NCBI GenBank assembly: GCA_021405325.1
Contig: QWII01000086.1
Location: 1-43,172, forward strand
Origin: Caldilinea sp. CFX5
GTDB lineage: Bacteria; Chloroflexota; Anaerolineae; Caldilineales; Caldilineaceae
DNA: 43,172 nucleotides
Reading direction: 5' to 3'
Shown here: one piece after another, positions 17,157-25,574 of the stretch
Numbering within the stretch: position 1 is the stretch's first letter
Layout: every line of letters begins with the position of its first letter
Notes under the pieces: model-generated
Told to the model about the DNA's origin: nothing
Database searches by the model: none
The model's input: only the letters and a program-made list of their open reading frames with translations
Program-made: the position numbers and the translations under genes

Positions 17157-18656
17157 ATGAAAGCCATCATGGTTATGTTTGATTCGTTGAATCGCCACCT
17201 GTTGCCGCCCTATGGCTGCGACTGGACTCATGCACCCAACTTTACTCGGTTGGCGCAGCGGACGGTTGGTTTTCGCAATTCGTACATCGGCAGTATGCCC
17301 TGTATGCCGGCGCGGCGGGAGTTGCACACGGGGCGATACAACTTTCTCCATCGCGCCTGGGGGCCGATTGAGCCGTTTGATGATTCGATGCCGGAGATTC
17401 TGGACAATCATGGCGTCTACACCCACCTTTCGACCGACCACTATCACTACTTTGAAGATGGCGGCTCCACCTATCACAACCGCTACACCTCCTGGGACTT
17501 TGAACGCGGTCAAGAGGGCGACCCCTGGAAAGGTCACATTGCTGACCCGGAGATACCGCCGGTGTTGATTGAGCGCCGTTCCGGCAATTCTAACCCCCAA
17601 TCGTTGAAACAGATGTGGCGACAGGATTGGGTCAATCGCGATTATATGCCGACCGTCGAGTCGCAACCGCAGCCGCGTACTTTTGCTAACGGTTTGGAAT
17701 TTATGCGCACCAATCATGACCAGGACAACTGGTTTCTCCAGATCGAGACCTTTGACCCGCACGAGCCGTTCTTTACCCAGCAAGAATACAAAAACCTCTA
17801 TCCCCACGAATACAACGGCCCCCATTGCGACTGGCCGCCCTACCGCCGTGTCCAAGAAACGCCGGAACAAGTGCAACATATCCGTTATGAGTATGCCGCG
17901 CTGCTCTCCATGTGTGACACCTACATGGGCAAGGTGCTTGATCTGATGGACGAATTGAACCTCTGGGAAGATACGCTGTTGATCGTTTGCACCGACCACG
18001 GCTTTATGTTGGGCGAACATGAGTGGTGGGCCAAGAACACCCAACCGTGGTACAGCGAACTGGCGCGCACCCCGCTCTTTATCTGGGACCCACGGGCGCA
18101 ACGGCAGGGCGTCATGGTCGATAGCCTGGCGCAGATGATCGACCTGCCGGCCACCCTGCTCGAATTTTTCGGCATTGCCCGGCCCGCCGACATGCAAGGG
18201 ACGTCGCTACGCAACGCCGTCGCCACGGGTGCGCCGGCTCGCCCTGCCCTGCTCTTTGGCACACATGGCGCGCATGTCAATGTGACCGATGGCCGCTATG
18301 TCTACATGCGCGCCCCGGTGCGACCCGATAACACGCCGCTTTATGAGTACACCTTGATGCCGGCGCGGATGCGGCGGCTTTTCACCACGGATGAACTCAA
18401 GAATGCGGAACTGGTTGCGCCTCTCAGCTTCACCAAAAACATGCCCGTTCTCAAAGTCAACAGCAGCACGCCGATTGACGCCCACAGCTTTGGCACCCTG
18501 CTTTTTGACCTGGCGACTGACCCGCACCAGGAACATCCCTTACAGGATGCGGCGCTGGAGGAACGGATGATCCGCCTGTTGATCGACCAAATGAAGGCCA
18601 ACGACGCGCCGGCGGAACAGTATGTACGTCTGGGATTGGAAGCCTATGTCCAGTAA
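17157..18656 (+). CDS. Cys-type sulfatase, cytoplasmic
   Basis: A 499-residue sulfatase/alkaline phosphatase superfamily hydrolase. The maturation motif CMPAR (Cys49 to Arg53, CxPxR) marks a Cys-type sulfatase whose cysteine must be converted to formylglycine. The N-terminal metal site Asp9 sits in MVMFDSLNRH, with Ser in place of the usual second Asp; the second metal motif is TDHGFMLGEH (Asp280, His281). There is no signal peptide or membrane segment, so it is probably cytosolic, and the substrate is unknown. AAAGGG lies 6 nt before the ATG. No genuine formylglycine-generating enzyme is in the window; the SUMF1-fold domains downstream lack the catalytic cysteines. Upstream, 16993-17156 holds only short repeats (GTGTTGC at about 17009, TTTGCGCC at 17103-17125). 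Confidence 0.88.
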   Translation: MKAIMVMFDSLNRHLLPPYGCDWTHAPNFTRLAQRTVGFRNSYIGSMPCMPARRELHTGRYNFLHRAWGPIEPFDDSMPEILDNHGVYTHLSTDHYHYFEDGGSTYHNRYTSWDFERGQEGDPWKGHIADPEIPPVLIERRSGNSNPQSLKQMWRQDWVNRDYMPTVESQPQPRTFANGLEFMRTNHDQDNWFLQIETFDPHEPFFTQQEYKNLYPHEYNGPHCDWPPYRRVQETPEQVQHIRYEYAALLSMCDTYMGKVLDLMDELNLWEDTLLIVCTDHGFMLGEHEWWAKNTQPWYSELARTPLFIWDPRAQRQGVMVDSLAQMIDLPATLLEFFGIARPADMQGTSLRNAVATGAPARPALLFGTHGAHVNVTDGRYVYMRAPVRPDNTPLYEYTLMPARMRRLFTTDELKNAELVAPLSFTKNMPVLKVNSSTPIDAHSFGTLLFDLATDPHQEHPLQDAALEERMIRLLIDQMKANDAPAEQYVRLGLEAYVQ

Positions 18657-18685
18657 TCATCCGGACGATCGCTAAATCCGCGCTC

Positions 18686-18714
18686 TCGACTTTGTTCGGA
18701 ACTTATGGTATCAT
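18686..18714 (+). promoter_or_regulatory. Candidate leaderless promoter before the Rpn gene
   Basis: TCGACT (18686-18691) and TATCAT (18709-18714) are 17 bp apart and the -10 box ends 6 nt before the ATG at 18721. The predicted start is at the A of the ATG, and no Shine-Dalgarno is present. Confidence 0.45.
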
Positions 18715-18720
18715 GAGCGC

Positions 18721-19884
18721 ATGAGTGACAAACTGGTGAACCCGCACGATGCGTTTTTCAAACAGTACCTGAGCCAGCCGATGGTCGCGAGCGATTTTTT
18801 GCGTCACCATCTGCCGACGGATCTGGTCGCTCTGCTCGACTTGCAGCAACTGCGCTTGGAAAAGGATTCATTTGTTGACGAGAAGTTGCGCAGCTATTTC
18901 AGCGACCTGATCTACACAGCCATGACTCATGATGCCAACCCGGTCGCGGTCGCGTTGCTGGCGGAACACAAGAGCTACCCCGACGACTGGGTCGATTTTC
19001 AGGTGCTGCGTTACAAAGTCGGCTACTGGGTGCGCGAGTTCGAGGCCATCGAGGCGACCATAGAAAAGCAACGGGCCGCAACGAAAGAGGCGGCGCAGGC
19101 CGGTCTGCCGCCACCCGTATATCCTAAAGCGCGCACCACCCTAACGCCGATTCTGGTGATCCTAGTCTATCATGGCAAGGAAAGCTGGCAGATCCCCTTG
19201 CGTTTCGCCCGTCATCTGACCGGCATGGAAGACCCGGCTTCGCCTTTATCCCAGGTGATGGGGCGCTATGTTCCCGACTTTGAACCCCATTTCATCAATA
19301 TCTCTGCAATGGCGGATGACGCCATTCGGGGTGAAGTGGCGACACGGTTGATGATGACAGTGTTGAAATACATCTTTGCGGATCGCCTGGATGGTCGGCT
19401 GGCTGAGATTCTGGCCATGGCCAACGAAGTGTTGCGCCTGCCCAGCGGCATCGAGATGGTGATGGCGCTCTTGCGCTACATCACCCGTTCAGCCGTGAAG
19501 CTGAACCGCGCCGAGATCACCCAGCAGTTGTTGGCCTATTTACCCAAAGAAGGAGGCTTTCTGATGGAGACCCTGGCCCAAGAATGGATTGAAGAAGGCA
19601 AAAGCATCGGTTTTGATCTGGGCAAGAAAGAAGGCATCGACATCGGCAAGAAGGAAGGGTTAGGACAAGGCATCGCCGCCCAACGGCAGACCTTGCTGCA
19701 CTTACTGCACTGGCGCTTTCCCCTCTCAGCAGAAGCTCAACAGGCTTATGCCCAGCGCTTTGCCCAGATTCATAACCTGGATCACCTGGTGCGACTGGTC
19801 GATCAGTTGCTCACCAGCGAAAGTGTTACCAAGTTTGACCAAGCGCTTAGCCGCTATCTACCCCCCGGTGAAGGGACGCCGTAA
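18721..19884 (+). CDS. Rpn/YhgA-family PD-(D/E)XK nuclease (recombination-promoting nuclease or transposase-like)
   Basis: A 387-residue protein of the Rpn/YhgA-like family (PF04754 type). The family-typical start NPHDAFFKQYLS leads into the nuclease core: Asp62 in SDLIY and Glu82-x-Lys84 in LLAEHKSY, a complete D-ExK set. The middle is helical. Near residues 299-322 lies a Gly/Lys-rich tandem (GKKEGIDIGKKEGLGQG), a spacer seen in this family, before a conserved C-terminal helical tail. Rpn proteins are Mg-dependent endonucleases that raise RecA-independent recombination and occur in many divergent copies per genome. It is probably transcribed alone from a leaderless promoter 64 nt after the sulfatase stop. 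Confidence 0.85.
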   Translation: MSDKLVNPHDAFFKQYLSQPMVASDFLRHHLPTDLVALLDLQQLRLEKDSFVDEKLRSYFSDLIYTAMTHDANPVAVALLAEHKSYPDDWVDFQVLRYKVGYWVREFEAIEATIEKQRAATKEAAQAGLPPPVYPKARTTLTPILVILVYHGKESWQIPLRFARHLTGMEDPASPLSQVMGRYVPDFEPHFINISAMADDAIRGEVATRLMMTVLKYIFADRLDGRLAEILAMANEVLRLPSGIEMVMALLRYITRSAVKLNRAEITQQLLAYLPKEGGFLMETLAQEWIEEGKSIGFDLGKKEGIDIGKKEGLGQGIAAQRQTLLHLLHWRFPLSAEAQQAYAQRFAQIHNLDHLVRLVDQLLTSESVTKFDQALSRYLPPGEGTP

Positions 19885-19987
19885 CTCCAGTTGCTGGTGG
19901 TATGCGCAACAGAAACTCACAAAACATCGCCGGCGTGAGTAGGCTGGCAATGGCCGGAGAATCGCTGGCTCATCAAGGACAATGCCG

Positions 19988-20737
19988 ATGACGACAACTC
20001 ATCAACCACTGGCCGGTAAAGTCGCCGTCATCACCGGAGCGGGACGGGGCATTGGGCGCGCCATTGCGCTGGCGTATGCGGCTGCCGGTGCGGCGGTGGT
20101 CTGTGCGGCGCGGACAGCGGCTGAAATCACTGCAACCGTCCAGGAAATCACTGCGCAAGGTGGCCAAGGAGTGGCCATTCCCACAGATGTGACCCAACCA
20201 GCCGCCGTTGAACAGTTATTCCACCAGAGCGCTGACCACTTTGGCGGCATCGACATTGTCGTCATCAACGCCGGCATCAACCCGGATCGGCGCACCGTGG
20301 CCGAGAGCGATCCGGCGGCGTGGCGACTGACGCTGGAAACCAATCTGGTGGCGCCCTACTATTGCGCCAAAGCGGCGCTGCCCTACCTCAAGCTGCGCGG
20401 CGCCGGCAAGATCATCATGATCGGTTCGGGGATGGGCCATCGCAGCGGGGGCGGCAATTCCGCTTATTCTTGCTCCAAAGCTGGTCTCTGGATGTTGACT
20501 CGTGTACTGGCGCAAGAGGTGTGGCAGGACAAGATCAGCGTCAACGAACTGATCCCCGGCCCCGTGGAAACCAGCATGACCACCACTGCCGATGCCCGCC
20601 AAGGGGTCGCCTTCACCACCAACAGCGAATGGATCAAACAACCCGATGATGTCATCCCGCTGGCCCTTTTCCTCGCCACCCAACCCGCTATCGGCCCGAC
20701 TGCCCAAAGTTTCAGCTTGATGCGGCGGGATATGTAA
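19988..20737 (+). CDS. SDR-family NAD(P)-dependent oxidoreductase
   Basis: A 249-residue classical short-chain dehydrogenase: TGAGRGIG nucleotide-binding motif (16-23), NAG (94-96), catalytic Ser147, Tyr160 and Lys164 (YSCSK), and the PGPVET stretch after the active site. Substrate unknown. Two in-frame ATGs lie six bases apart; the one at 19988 is preferred because AAGGA sits 8 nt upstream, against only 2 nt for the ATG at 19982. The 100 bp between the Rpn stop and this gene show no clear promoter. The gene converges with the lipase-like gene on the other strand. Confidence 0.88.
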   Translation: MTTTHQPLAGKVAVITGAGRGIGRAIALAYAAAGAAVVCAARTAAEITATVQEITAQGGQGVAIPTDVTQPAAVEQLFHQSADHFGGIDIVVINAGINPDRRTVAESDPAAWRLTLETNLVAPYYCAKAALPYLKLRGAGKIIMIGSGMGHRSGGGNSAYSCSKAGLWMLTRVLAQEVWQDKISVNELIPGPVETSMTTTADARQGVAFTTNSEWIKQPDDVIPLALFLATQPAIGPTAQSFSLMRRDM

Positions 20738-20831
20738 TTGGTTGGTTCTTGGATTGGCCTGAGGGGATGCGGCTGTTCAAGGCCGATGGTGTGCGCAACC
20801 ACCAGCCGCCTCCGCTCAATTCGCCTTCTCT

Positions 20832-21416
20832 CTAAACCGGTTGCTGCAATTGATGCGCGACGATCTGTAAGATGCGCGGGTCAAGCAAGAGCGTGGCATG
20901 AAAAGGGGAAAGCACCGGCATCATCTCCCCTACGGGCAAACACGAACTCGTTGCCGGCAAAATCGTCAAGTCAAAGGGTGTCCAAATCGATGTGAATTGA
21001 AGCCTTTGCAGATCCGCCAAATCCCGGTTTAATTCGGCTAGGAAGCGACTACCGGGGCGCATCTGAATACAGGCCGGCCGGTTGTAGGTGTACGCAGTCC
21101 AGGTGCCTTGATGGGGCGTGGCAATGGTAATGAGACGCGCGGTGCGGCCCAAGCTGCCGAATTGTTGCACATAGCAGCGGCAGATCAAGCCGCCCATGCT
21201 AAAACCCACCAAATTGAGCTGCGCGTCAGCCGGAAAGCACTCCGCAATCGTCGCGGCCAGTTGTTGCGCCAACTTGTCGATGGCCAGGGTGCCATCACTC
21301 GGTTGGGGGGAGATCGCATAAGCCGCGATCCCCTGCTGGTGCAGAAAACGCACCAACCCCTGTAAAACGCTTATATTATCACCAAACCCCGGCACGACAA
21401 CAGTTACTGACGTCAC
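20832..21416 (-). CDS. Lipase-like alpha/beta hydrolase
   Basis: A 194-residue small alpha/beta hydrolase of the triacylglycerol lipase/esterase type. It has an N-terminal VVVPGFGDN oxyanion strand, the nucleophile elbow GFSMGG with Ser73, then Asp149 and His173 to complete a triad. No signal peptide or lid domain is apparent; the length is short for the family but looks complete. The start is GTG with AAAGGG 7 nt upstream. It lies 19 nt after the subtilisin gene on the same strand, so the two are probably one transcript and the hydrolase is the second cistron. The natural substrate is unknown. Confidence 0.8.
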   Translation of the reverse strand: MTSVTVVVPGFGDNISVLQGLVRFLHQQGIAAYAISPQPSDGTLAIDKLAQQLAATIAECFPADAQLNLVGFSMGGLICRCYVQQFGSLGRTARLITIATPHQGTWTAYTYNRPACIQMRPGSRFLAELNRDLADLQRLQFTSIWTPFDLTILPATSSCLPVGEMMPVLSPFHATLLLDPRILQIVAHQLQQPV

Positions 21417-21435
21417 ACATCAACCCTTTGCATCA

Positions 21436-23349
21436 TTACTGTGGCTGAACAATAAAGGGCAAGAACAGACGCCGCAACGGTTCGGGCTGCTCATCAATAT
21501 CGGTCGGATCGGCGCGTTGGATGGTGACTTGTTTCTGCTCATTCGCCACCAGCGGGATCGGTGACGGATTGGCCGGTACGCCCGCCAGGGTGGCGCGGTA
21601 GCTGCCGGCATAGAGCCGGGGGAAGCGGGCAATGCCATCAGTCCCGGTGGTGGCGCTGTATTGATACCCGGTCAAAGCATCCGTCAGGACAACGGTCACG
21701 CCGACGGTTGTGGTGTCGCTCACCGTGATCGTCATGGCGCCCGGCTGCTGCGCCAGTTGGACGGCCGCTAAAACGTCAAGCCGACCAAAGCCATAGGTAT
21801 TGTTCGGCGCCACCGGTGTATTGCCTTCACCGCATTGATTCAAAGGAACCGGTGTGGCGCTTTTGATCAACACCTGTTCAGTCAGATCGATCTCTCCGAC
21901 CAGGTCAGGCGCCGCCGACCAGAGCAACGCCACCGCGCCGGCCACATGGGGCGAGGCCATACTGGTGCCGCTAATGGTATTAAACCCTTTGTTCACCCAG
22001 GCGGAGCGCACACCAACCCCCGGCGCGCTAAGGTCCGGCTTCCGTCGCCCGCTGCCATCCACGGTCACTGCGCCGCGACTGCTAAACGCGGCAATGAGAC
22101 CATTGCTGTTGTGGGCGCCGACGCTGAAGGTGGCATCATAAATCGCAATCGGATCATCGACGGTGCCACAGAGCGGACCGCTATTGCCGGCAGAGGCTAC
22201 CACCATGATTCCGGCCGTCCGCACGGTCTCGACAATTTGGCGTAACGAACCGGCGTCGCACCCTTCACTGGGCGGACAGCCCCAGGAGTTGTTGACAATG
22301 TGCGGCGCCAATTCCGGGCGCCCATCGGTCATGGGGTTGCCGCCCTGCGGATAGGGAGCCAGGAAGAACTGGAAACAGTCTGTGTAGCTGGCCGGCGTTC
22401 CCACGCCATTTTTCATGTTGCGACAACCGATCCACTCCGCCGCCGGCGCCATACCCAGCACCGTGTCGCTAATCACTGTTGCATCCCCCAACACGGTGCC
22501 GACTGTATGGGTGCCATGACCATCATCATCACAAGGCACCTGTGCATCACTGTTGCAACGCGCCGGTCGTCCGGCCACGCCCCAGGCGTCATACCAGTTG
22601 TAGGGGTGGGTGATGGTGGTGGTCGTCGTGTCGGTGATTACGCCACGATAGGCGTTTTTCAGCGCCGGGTGATCCCACTCGACGCCGGTGTCTTGACTGG
22701 CAATGACAATGCCCTGGCCCTGGTAGCCTAGCGCCCAAACCGCAGGGGCGCGGGTGAAATCCAAGCCGTAAGGCCGTGCTGGCGTCGCCTGGGCTACGTT
22801 AGCGCCCAGGATTGTAAAGCGGGGCGCCTGCGGTAGGCGGTGCAACTCCTGATTGATCGCCGGATTAGCAATGAGGCGGGCGACTTCAGGCCGCCGCTGC
22901 AAGGCCGCGACCAATCGGGCGTCCCCCTGCACTTCGATCATGTTAACCAGGTAGAAGGCGCGGTAGGGGATCCCCTGTTCCGTCAGCCAGGCGCGCAGCG
23001 GCGCTTGTGTGCGCTGTGCGATGGTGGTGAGTTCCCGATACAGAAAGGCGGCGCGCTCCTGGCGGTTGGCGTTGCGTATATTGGCGCGCCCCAACGCCGC
23101 GGTGGAATCAAGCTGTTCGCGCAGGACAATGAGCAAAGAGACCGGCTCCTGACTGGTGCGCAACTGGTTTTGCAGATAGTCGCTGACTTCGGCTTGTTGG
23201 CCGGCGCGTGGCTCGCCTTCCTGGGCCAGCAAGGGTGTGGCAAAGAGCAGTAAGAAGCTGAGCAATAGTAGCCCAGCCACGACGCCGGCCGGTGTGAAAG
23301 GTGGGCGAAGCGGTAACTGTTTTGACCAATTGCTTATTTTTAGTGACAC
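21436..23349 (-). CDS. Secreted subtilisin-like serine protease (S8)
   Basis: A 637-residue exported protease. The signal peptide spans residues 1-42 with a hydrophobic core at 22-42. An inhibitor-I9-like propeptide region (about 55-180) leads to the S8 domain with Asp220 (SQDTGVEWDHP), His278 (DDDGHGTHT), oxyanion Asn354 (NNSWG) and Ser463 (SGTSMASPHVAG). After the catalytic domain (about 525-615) comes a carboxypeptidase-regulatory-like beta-sandwich, then an acidic/Pro tail ending in a short hydrophobic stretch. Start is GTG with a near-perfect AGGAGG. It is divergent from the aldolase operon and followed closely by the small hydrolase. It probably degrades extracellular protein. Confidence 0.92.
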   Translation of the reverse strand: MSLKISNWSKQLPLRPPFTPAGVVAGLLLLSFLLLFATPLLAQEGEPRAGQQAEVSDYLQNQLRTSQEPVSLLIVLREQLDSTAALGRANIRNANRQERAAFLYRELTTIAQRTQAPLRAWLTEQGIPYRAFYLVNMIEVQGDARLVAALQRRPEVARLIANPAINQELHRLPQAPRFTILGANVAQATPARPYGLDFTRAPAVWALGYQGQGIVIASQDTGVEWDHPALKNAYRGVITDTTTTTITHPYNWYDAWGVAGRPARCNSDAQVPCDDDGHGTHTVGTVLGDATVISDTVLGMAPAAEWIGCRNMKNGVGTPASYTDCFQFFLAPYPQGGNPMTDGRPELAPHIVNNSWGCPPSEGCDAGSLRQIVETVRTAGIMVVASAGNSGPLCGTVDDPIAIYDATFSVGAHNSNGLIAAFSSRGAVTVDGSGRRKPDLSAPGVGVRSAWVNKGFNTISGTSMASPHVAGAVALLWSAAPDLVGEIDLTEQVLIKSATPVPLNQCGEGNTPVAPNNTYGFGRLDVLAAVQLAQQPGAMTITVSDTTTVGVTVVLTDALTGYQYSATTGTDGIARFPRLYAGSYRATLAGVPANPSPIPLVANEQKQVTIQRADPTDIDEQPEPLRRLFLPFIVQPQ

Positions 23350-23410
23350 TGGAGCCTCCTGTCACGCGAACGATAACACAACGCTCATCCATTGATGAGC
23401 AGCCGGGAGA

Positions 23411-23439
23411 TTGCCAAGAATGCGCAGCGATGATACTAT
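23411..23439 (+). promoter_or_regulatory. Promoter of the aldolase/GS-like operon
   Basis: TTGCCA (23411-23416) and TACTAT (23434-23439) are spaced 17 bp, followed directly by a palindromic operator-like site. Transcription would start near 23446, leaving a leader of about 220 nt before the ATG at 23669. In the rest of the 319-bp divergent region 23350-23668 the only other structure is a small GCTCATC/GATGAGC hairpin at 23383-23400. Confidence 0.5.
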
Positions 23440-23457
23440 GTTGGCATACCTGCCAAC
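23440..23457. promoter_or_regulatory. 18-bp palindromic operator candidate overlapping the transcription start
   Basis: GTTGGCA-TACC-TGCCAAC is a perfect inverted repeat with 7-bp half sites and a 4-bp centre, placed immediately after the -10 box. This size and placement fit a repressor of the LacI/GntR sort. No regulator gene is adjacent. Confidence 0.5.
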
Positions 23458-23668
23458 GCGTAACGCCTAAGCCTGCTCGTCGCCGCACCCCATCGGGGTT
23501 TCCGGTGCCCGGCTACGAACGGGCGGGCTTGGTAGTTACCCAAACTCTATCATAGTGCGAACCAGCTTACAAATTTATCGAGCAGAGGCAACACTGGTTT
23601 GCCATCGCTTGCCGCTGTTTCGACCCACAAACAATGGCGGAACGCCATTGGCAAGAAGGAGGAAATGC

Positions 23669-24571
23669 ATGAGTGACAAGCCGTGGCGCGGTATCTTTGT
23701 CATTGTCGTCACACCCTTTACTGCCGGCTATGAACTGGACGAAGAGAGCCTGCGCAAGGAAGTCCGCTTTTGCATTGAAGCCGGCGCCGCTGGATTGGTC
23801 GGTCCGGCCAACGCCAGCGAATTTCCCACGATGTCCGATGATGAGCGCAAGCGGTGGCTGGAGATTGTCATCAGTGAAGCCAAGGGGCAGATCCCGGTGG
23901 TCGCCGCCACCACCTGCGGCCACTACTTGCCGGCGGTTGCCCTTAGTCGCTGGGCGCAAGCTGCCGGCGCCGATGGCGTGATGGCGATGCCGCCCCCCAT
24001 TCTTTCTCCCGGCCCCGATGGTTGCTACGCCTATTATGCTGCGCTCAATCGCGCCCTGGACATTCCGATCTGCATCCAAAATTACAGCGGCCCCGCCGGT
24101 ACGCCTATGCCGACGCAACTGCTGGCCCGCATGTGTCGCGAACTGGCATGGGTGCAATACTTAAAGGAAGAGACGTTACCCGAACCGCGCGCCATTAGCA
24201 AAACGCTGGCCGCCGCCGGGGATGCCTGCAAAGGGGTCTTTGGCGGTCAAGGGGGCATCTATCTGTTGGATGAATTTCGTCGCGGCGCCCACGGCAACAT
24301 GCCCGCCAGCCAGATCACCGACATCCATGTCGATATTTGGGCTAACTTGATGGCTGGTGACGAAGTGGGGGCGCGCCAGCGCTATAATCAAGTGTTGCCG
24401 CTGCTCAATTTTGAGCGGATGCATGGCGTCGCCACTTACAAAGAGGTACTCTACCGGCGTGGCATTTTCAAGACGACTGCGTCCCGCGCACCGGGCAAAG
24501 AACTCGATGACCAGGATCGCGCCGAATTGGACGCGATTCTAGCCGGTGTAGAGTCGATGTATCGTTTATAA
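23669..24571 (+). CDS. Dihydrodipicolinate synthase/N-acetylneuraminate lyase family protein
   Basis: A 300-residue class I pyruvate-dependent aldolase (DHDPS superfamily TIM barrel). The Schiff-base lysine is Lys166 in QYLKEE, the catalytic tyrosine is Tyr139 in IQNYSGPAG, and the usual GTTGE loop is replaced by GPANASEF (45-52), so it is unlikely to be lysine-pathway DapA. Its neighbours, a HpcH/HpaI aldolase and a GS-like ligase, favour a catabolic role on a keto or sugar acid; the substrate is not determined. The frame is open to 23555, but the start at 23669 is set by AGGAGG 6 nt upstream and by alignment to the family N-terminus. A 23-bp-stem hairpin follows the stop by one base. Confidence 0.85.
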   Translation: MSDKPWRGIFVIVVTPFTAGYELDEESLRKEVRFCIEAGAAGLVGPANASEFPTMSDDERKRWLEIVISEAKGQIPVVAATTCGHYLPAVALSRWAQAAGADGVMAMPPPILSPGPDGCYAYYAALNRALDIPICIQNYSGPAGTPMPTQLLARMCRELAWVQYLKEETLPEPRAISKTLAAAGDACKGVFGGQGGIYLLDEFRRGAHGNMPASQITDIHVDIWANLMAGDEVGARQRYNQVLPLLNFERMHGVATYKEVLYRRGIFKTTASRAPGKELDDQDRAELDAILAGVESMYRL

Positions 24572-24572
24572 A

Positions 24573-24630
24573 GTCGTCTGCCTTTTCGTAGGGGCACGAA
24601 CTATCGCGCCCCTACGAAAAGGCAGACGAC
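24573..24630. terminator. 23-bp perfect hairpin after the DHDPS-family gene
   Basis: Arms 24573-24595 and 24608-24630 are exact reverse complements around a 12-nt loop, starting one base after the stop codon. The core CGTAGGGGC/GCCCCTACG is shared with the hairpin at the end of the window. There is no T-tract after it, so it may act as an attenuator or 3' stabiliser within the operon. Confidence 0.65.
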
Positions 24631-24667
24631 CTCCTGTATTTCTAATTATTCTGGAAAGAAGAGCATC

Positions 24668-25456
24668 ATGCGCGAGAACAAAGTTCGCACCATCACCGCC
24701 GCCGGCGGCGCTGTGATCAACGGGTGGCTGGGCATTCCCAGCTCCTTTGCTGCCGAAGTCATGGCCCACACCGGCTTTGATTCGCTGACCATCGATATGC
24801 AACATGGCGCTATGTACTATGATGTGGCGTTGCCCATGTTGCAGGCCATCTCTACCACCAATGTGACGCCGCTGGTGCGCGTCCCCTGGAATGAGCCGGG
24901 GATTATCGGCAAAATCCTGGACGCCGGCAGCTATGGCATTATCTGCCCCATGATCAACAACCGCGCCGAGACGGAAGCCTTTGTGCGCGCCTGCAAATAT
25001 CCGCCCGTAGGCAGCCGCAGCAACGGTCCCACCCGCGCCCGCTACTACAGCGGCGGTGACTATGCCACCGGCGCCAACGACACGATTGTGGCGATGGCAA
25101 TGGTGGAGACCGCCGAAGCCGTCGAAAATCTGGACGCCATTCTCAGCACTCCCGGCCTCGACGGCATCTATGTCGGCCCGGCCGATCTGAGCATTTCGCT
25201 CAAAAATAGTATGCCGCCCGACCCCATGGGCGCCCAGGTCACGGCAGTGATCAAGCAGATCGCCCAGGCTTGCAAACGGCACGGCATTATCGCCGGCATC
25301 CACTGCATGTCCAACCAACATGCGCTGGATATGATCAGTTTTGGTTATCAATTTGTCACCCTACAATCAGACACCGCCTTCCTCGCCGCTCAGGCCAGCG
25401 CCGCCGTCGCCGCCGTCCGTGGCGGTGAGGCGAAGGCCAGTCCCAAGATGTATTAA
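24668..25456 (+). CDS. HpcH/HpaI family aldolase
   Basis: A 262-residue class II (metal-dependent) aldolase of the HpcH/HpaI/citrate lyase family. Family residues seen: DMQHG (Asp43, His46), Arg71 in LVRVPW, Glu147 in the ETAEA metal site, and GPADLS with Asp173 as second metal ligand. Members cleave 4-hydroxy-2-keto acids to pyruvate and an aldehyde. It is flanked by the DHDPS-family enzyme and the GS-like gene on the same strand, each separated by a hairpin. GGAAAGAAG lies upstream of the ATG. Substrate not determined. Confidence 0.88.
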   Translation: MRENKVRTITAAGGAVINGWLGIPSSFAAEVMAHTGFDSLTIDMQHGAMYYDVALPMLQAISTTNVTPLVRVPWNEPGIIGKILDAGSYGIICPMINNRAETEAFVRACKYPPVGSRSNGPTRARYYSGGDYATGANDTIVAMAMVETAEAVENLDAILSTPGLDGIYVGPADLSISLKNSMPPDPMGAQVTAVIKQIAQACKRHGIIAGIHCMSNQHALDMISFGYQFVTLQSDTAFLAAQASAAVAAVRGGEAKASPKMY

Positions 25457-25462
25457 AAGGGA

Positions 25463-25527
25463 ATTGGGTGATTGGGTCATTCGGTGATTTCGACAAGCTC
25501 AATCACCGAATGACCCAATCACCCAAT
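25463..25527. repeat. 27-bp perfect inverted repeat between aldolase and GS-like genes
   Basis: Arms 25463-25489 and 25501-25527 are exact reverse complements around an 11-nt loop that contains CGACAAGCTC. The arms are built from the CCAATCAC unit also found in tandem inside the PKS gene at 12273-12296. Confidence 0.85.
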
Positions 25528-25574
25528 AAAATCAACAATGATCCTCAATCTTTCACACCCAACAGGAGCCGGGC

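Noticed and set aside
20738..20995. 85-residue ORF after the SDR gene
   Set aside because: It is largely antisense to the lipase-like gene, with no ribosome site and no recognisable domain.
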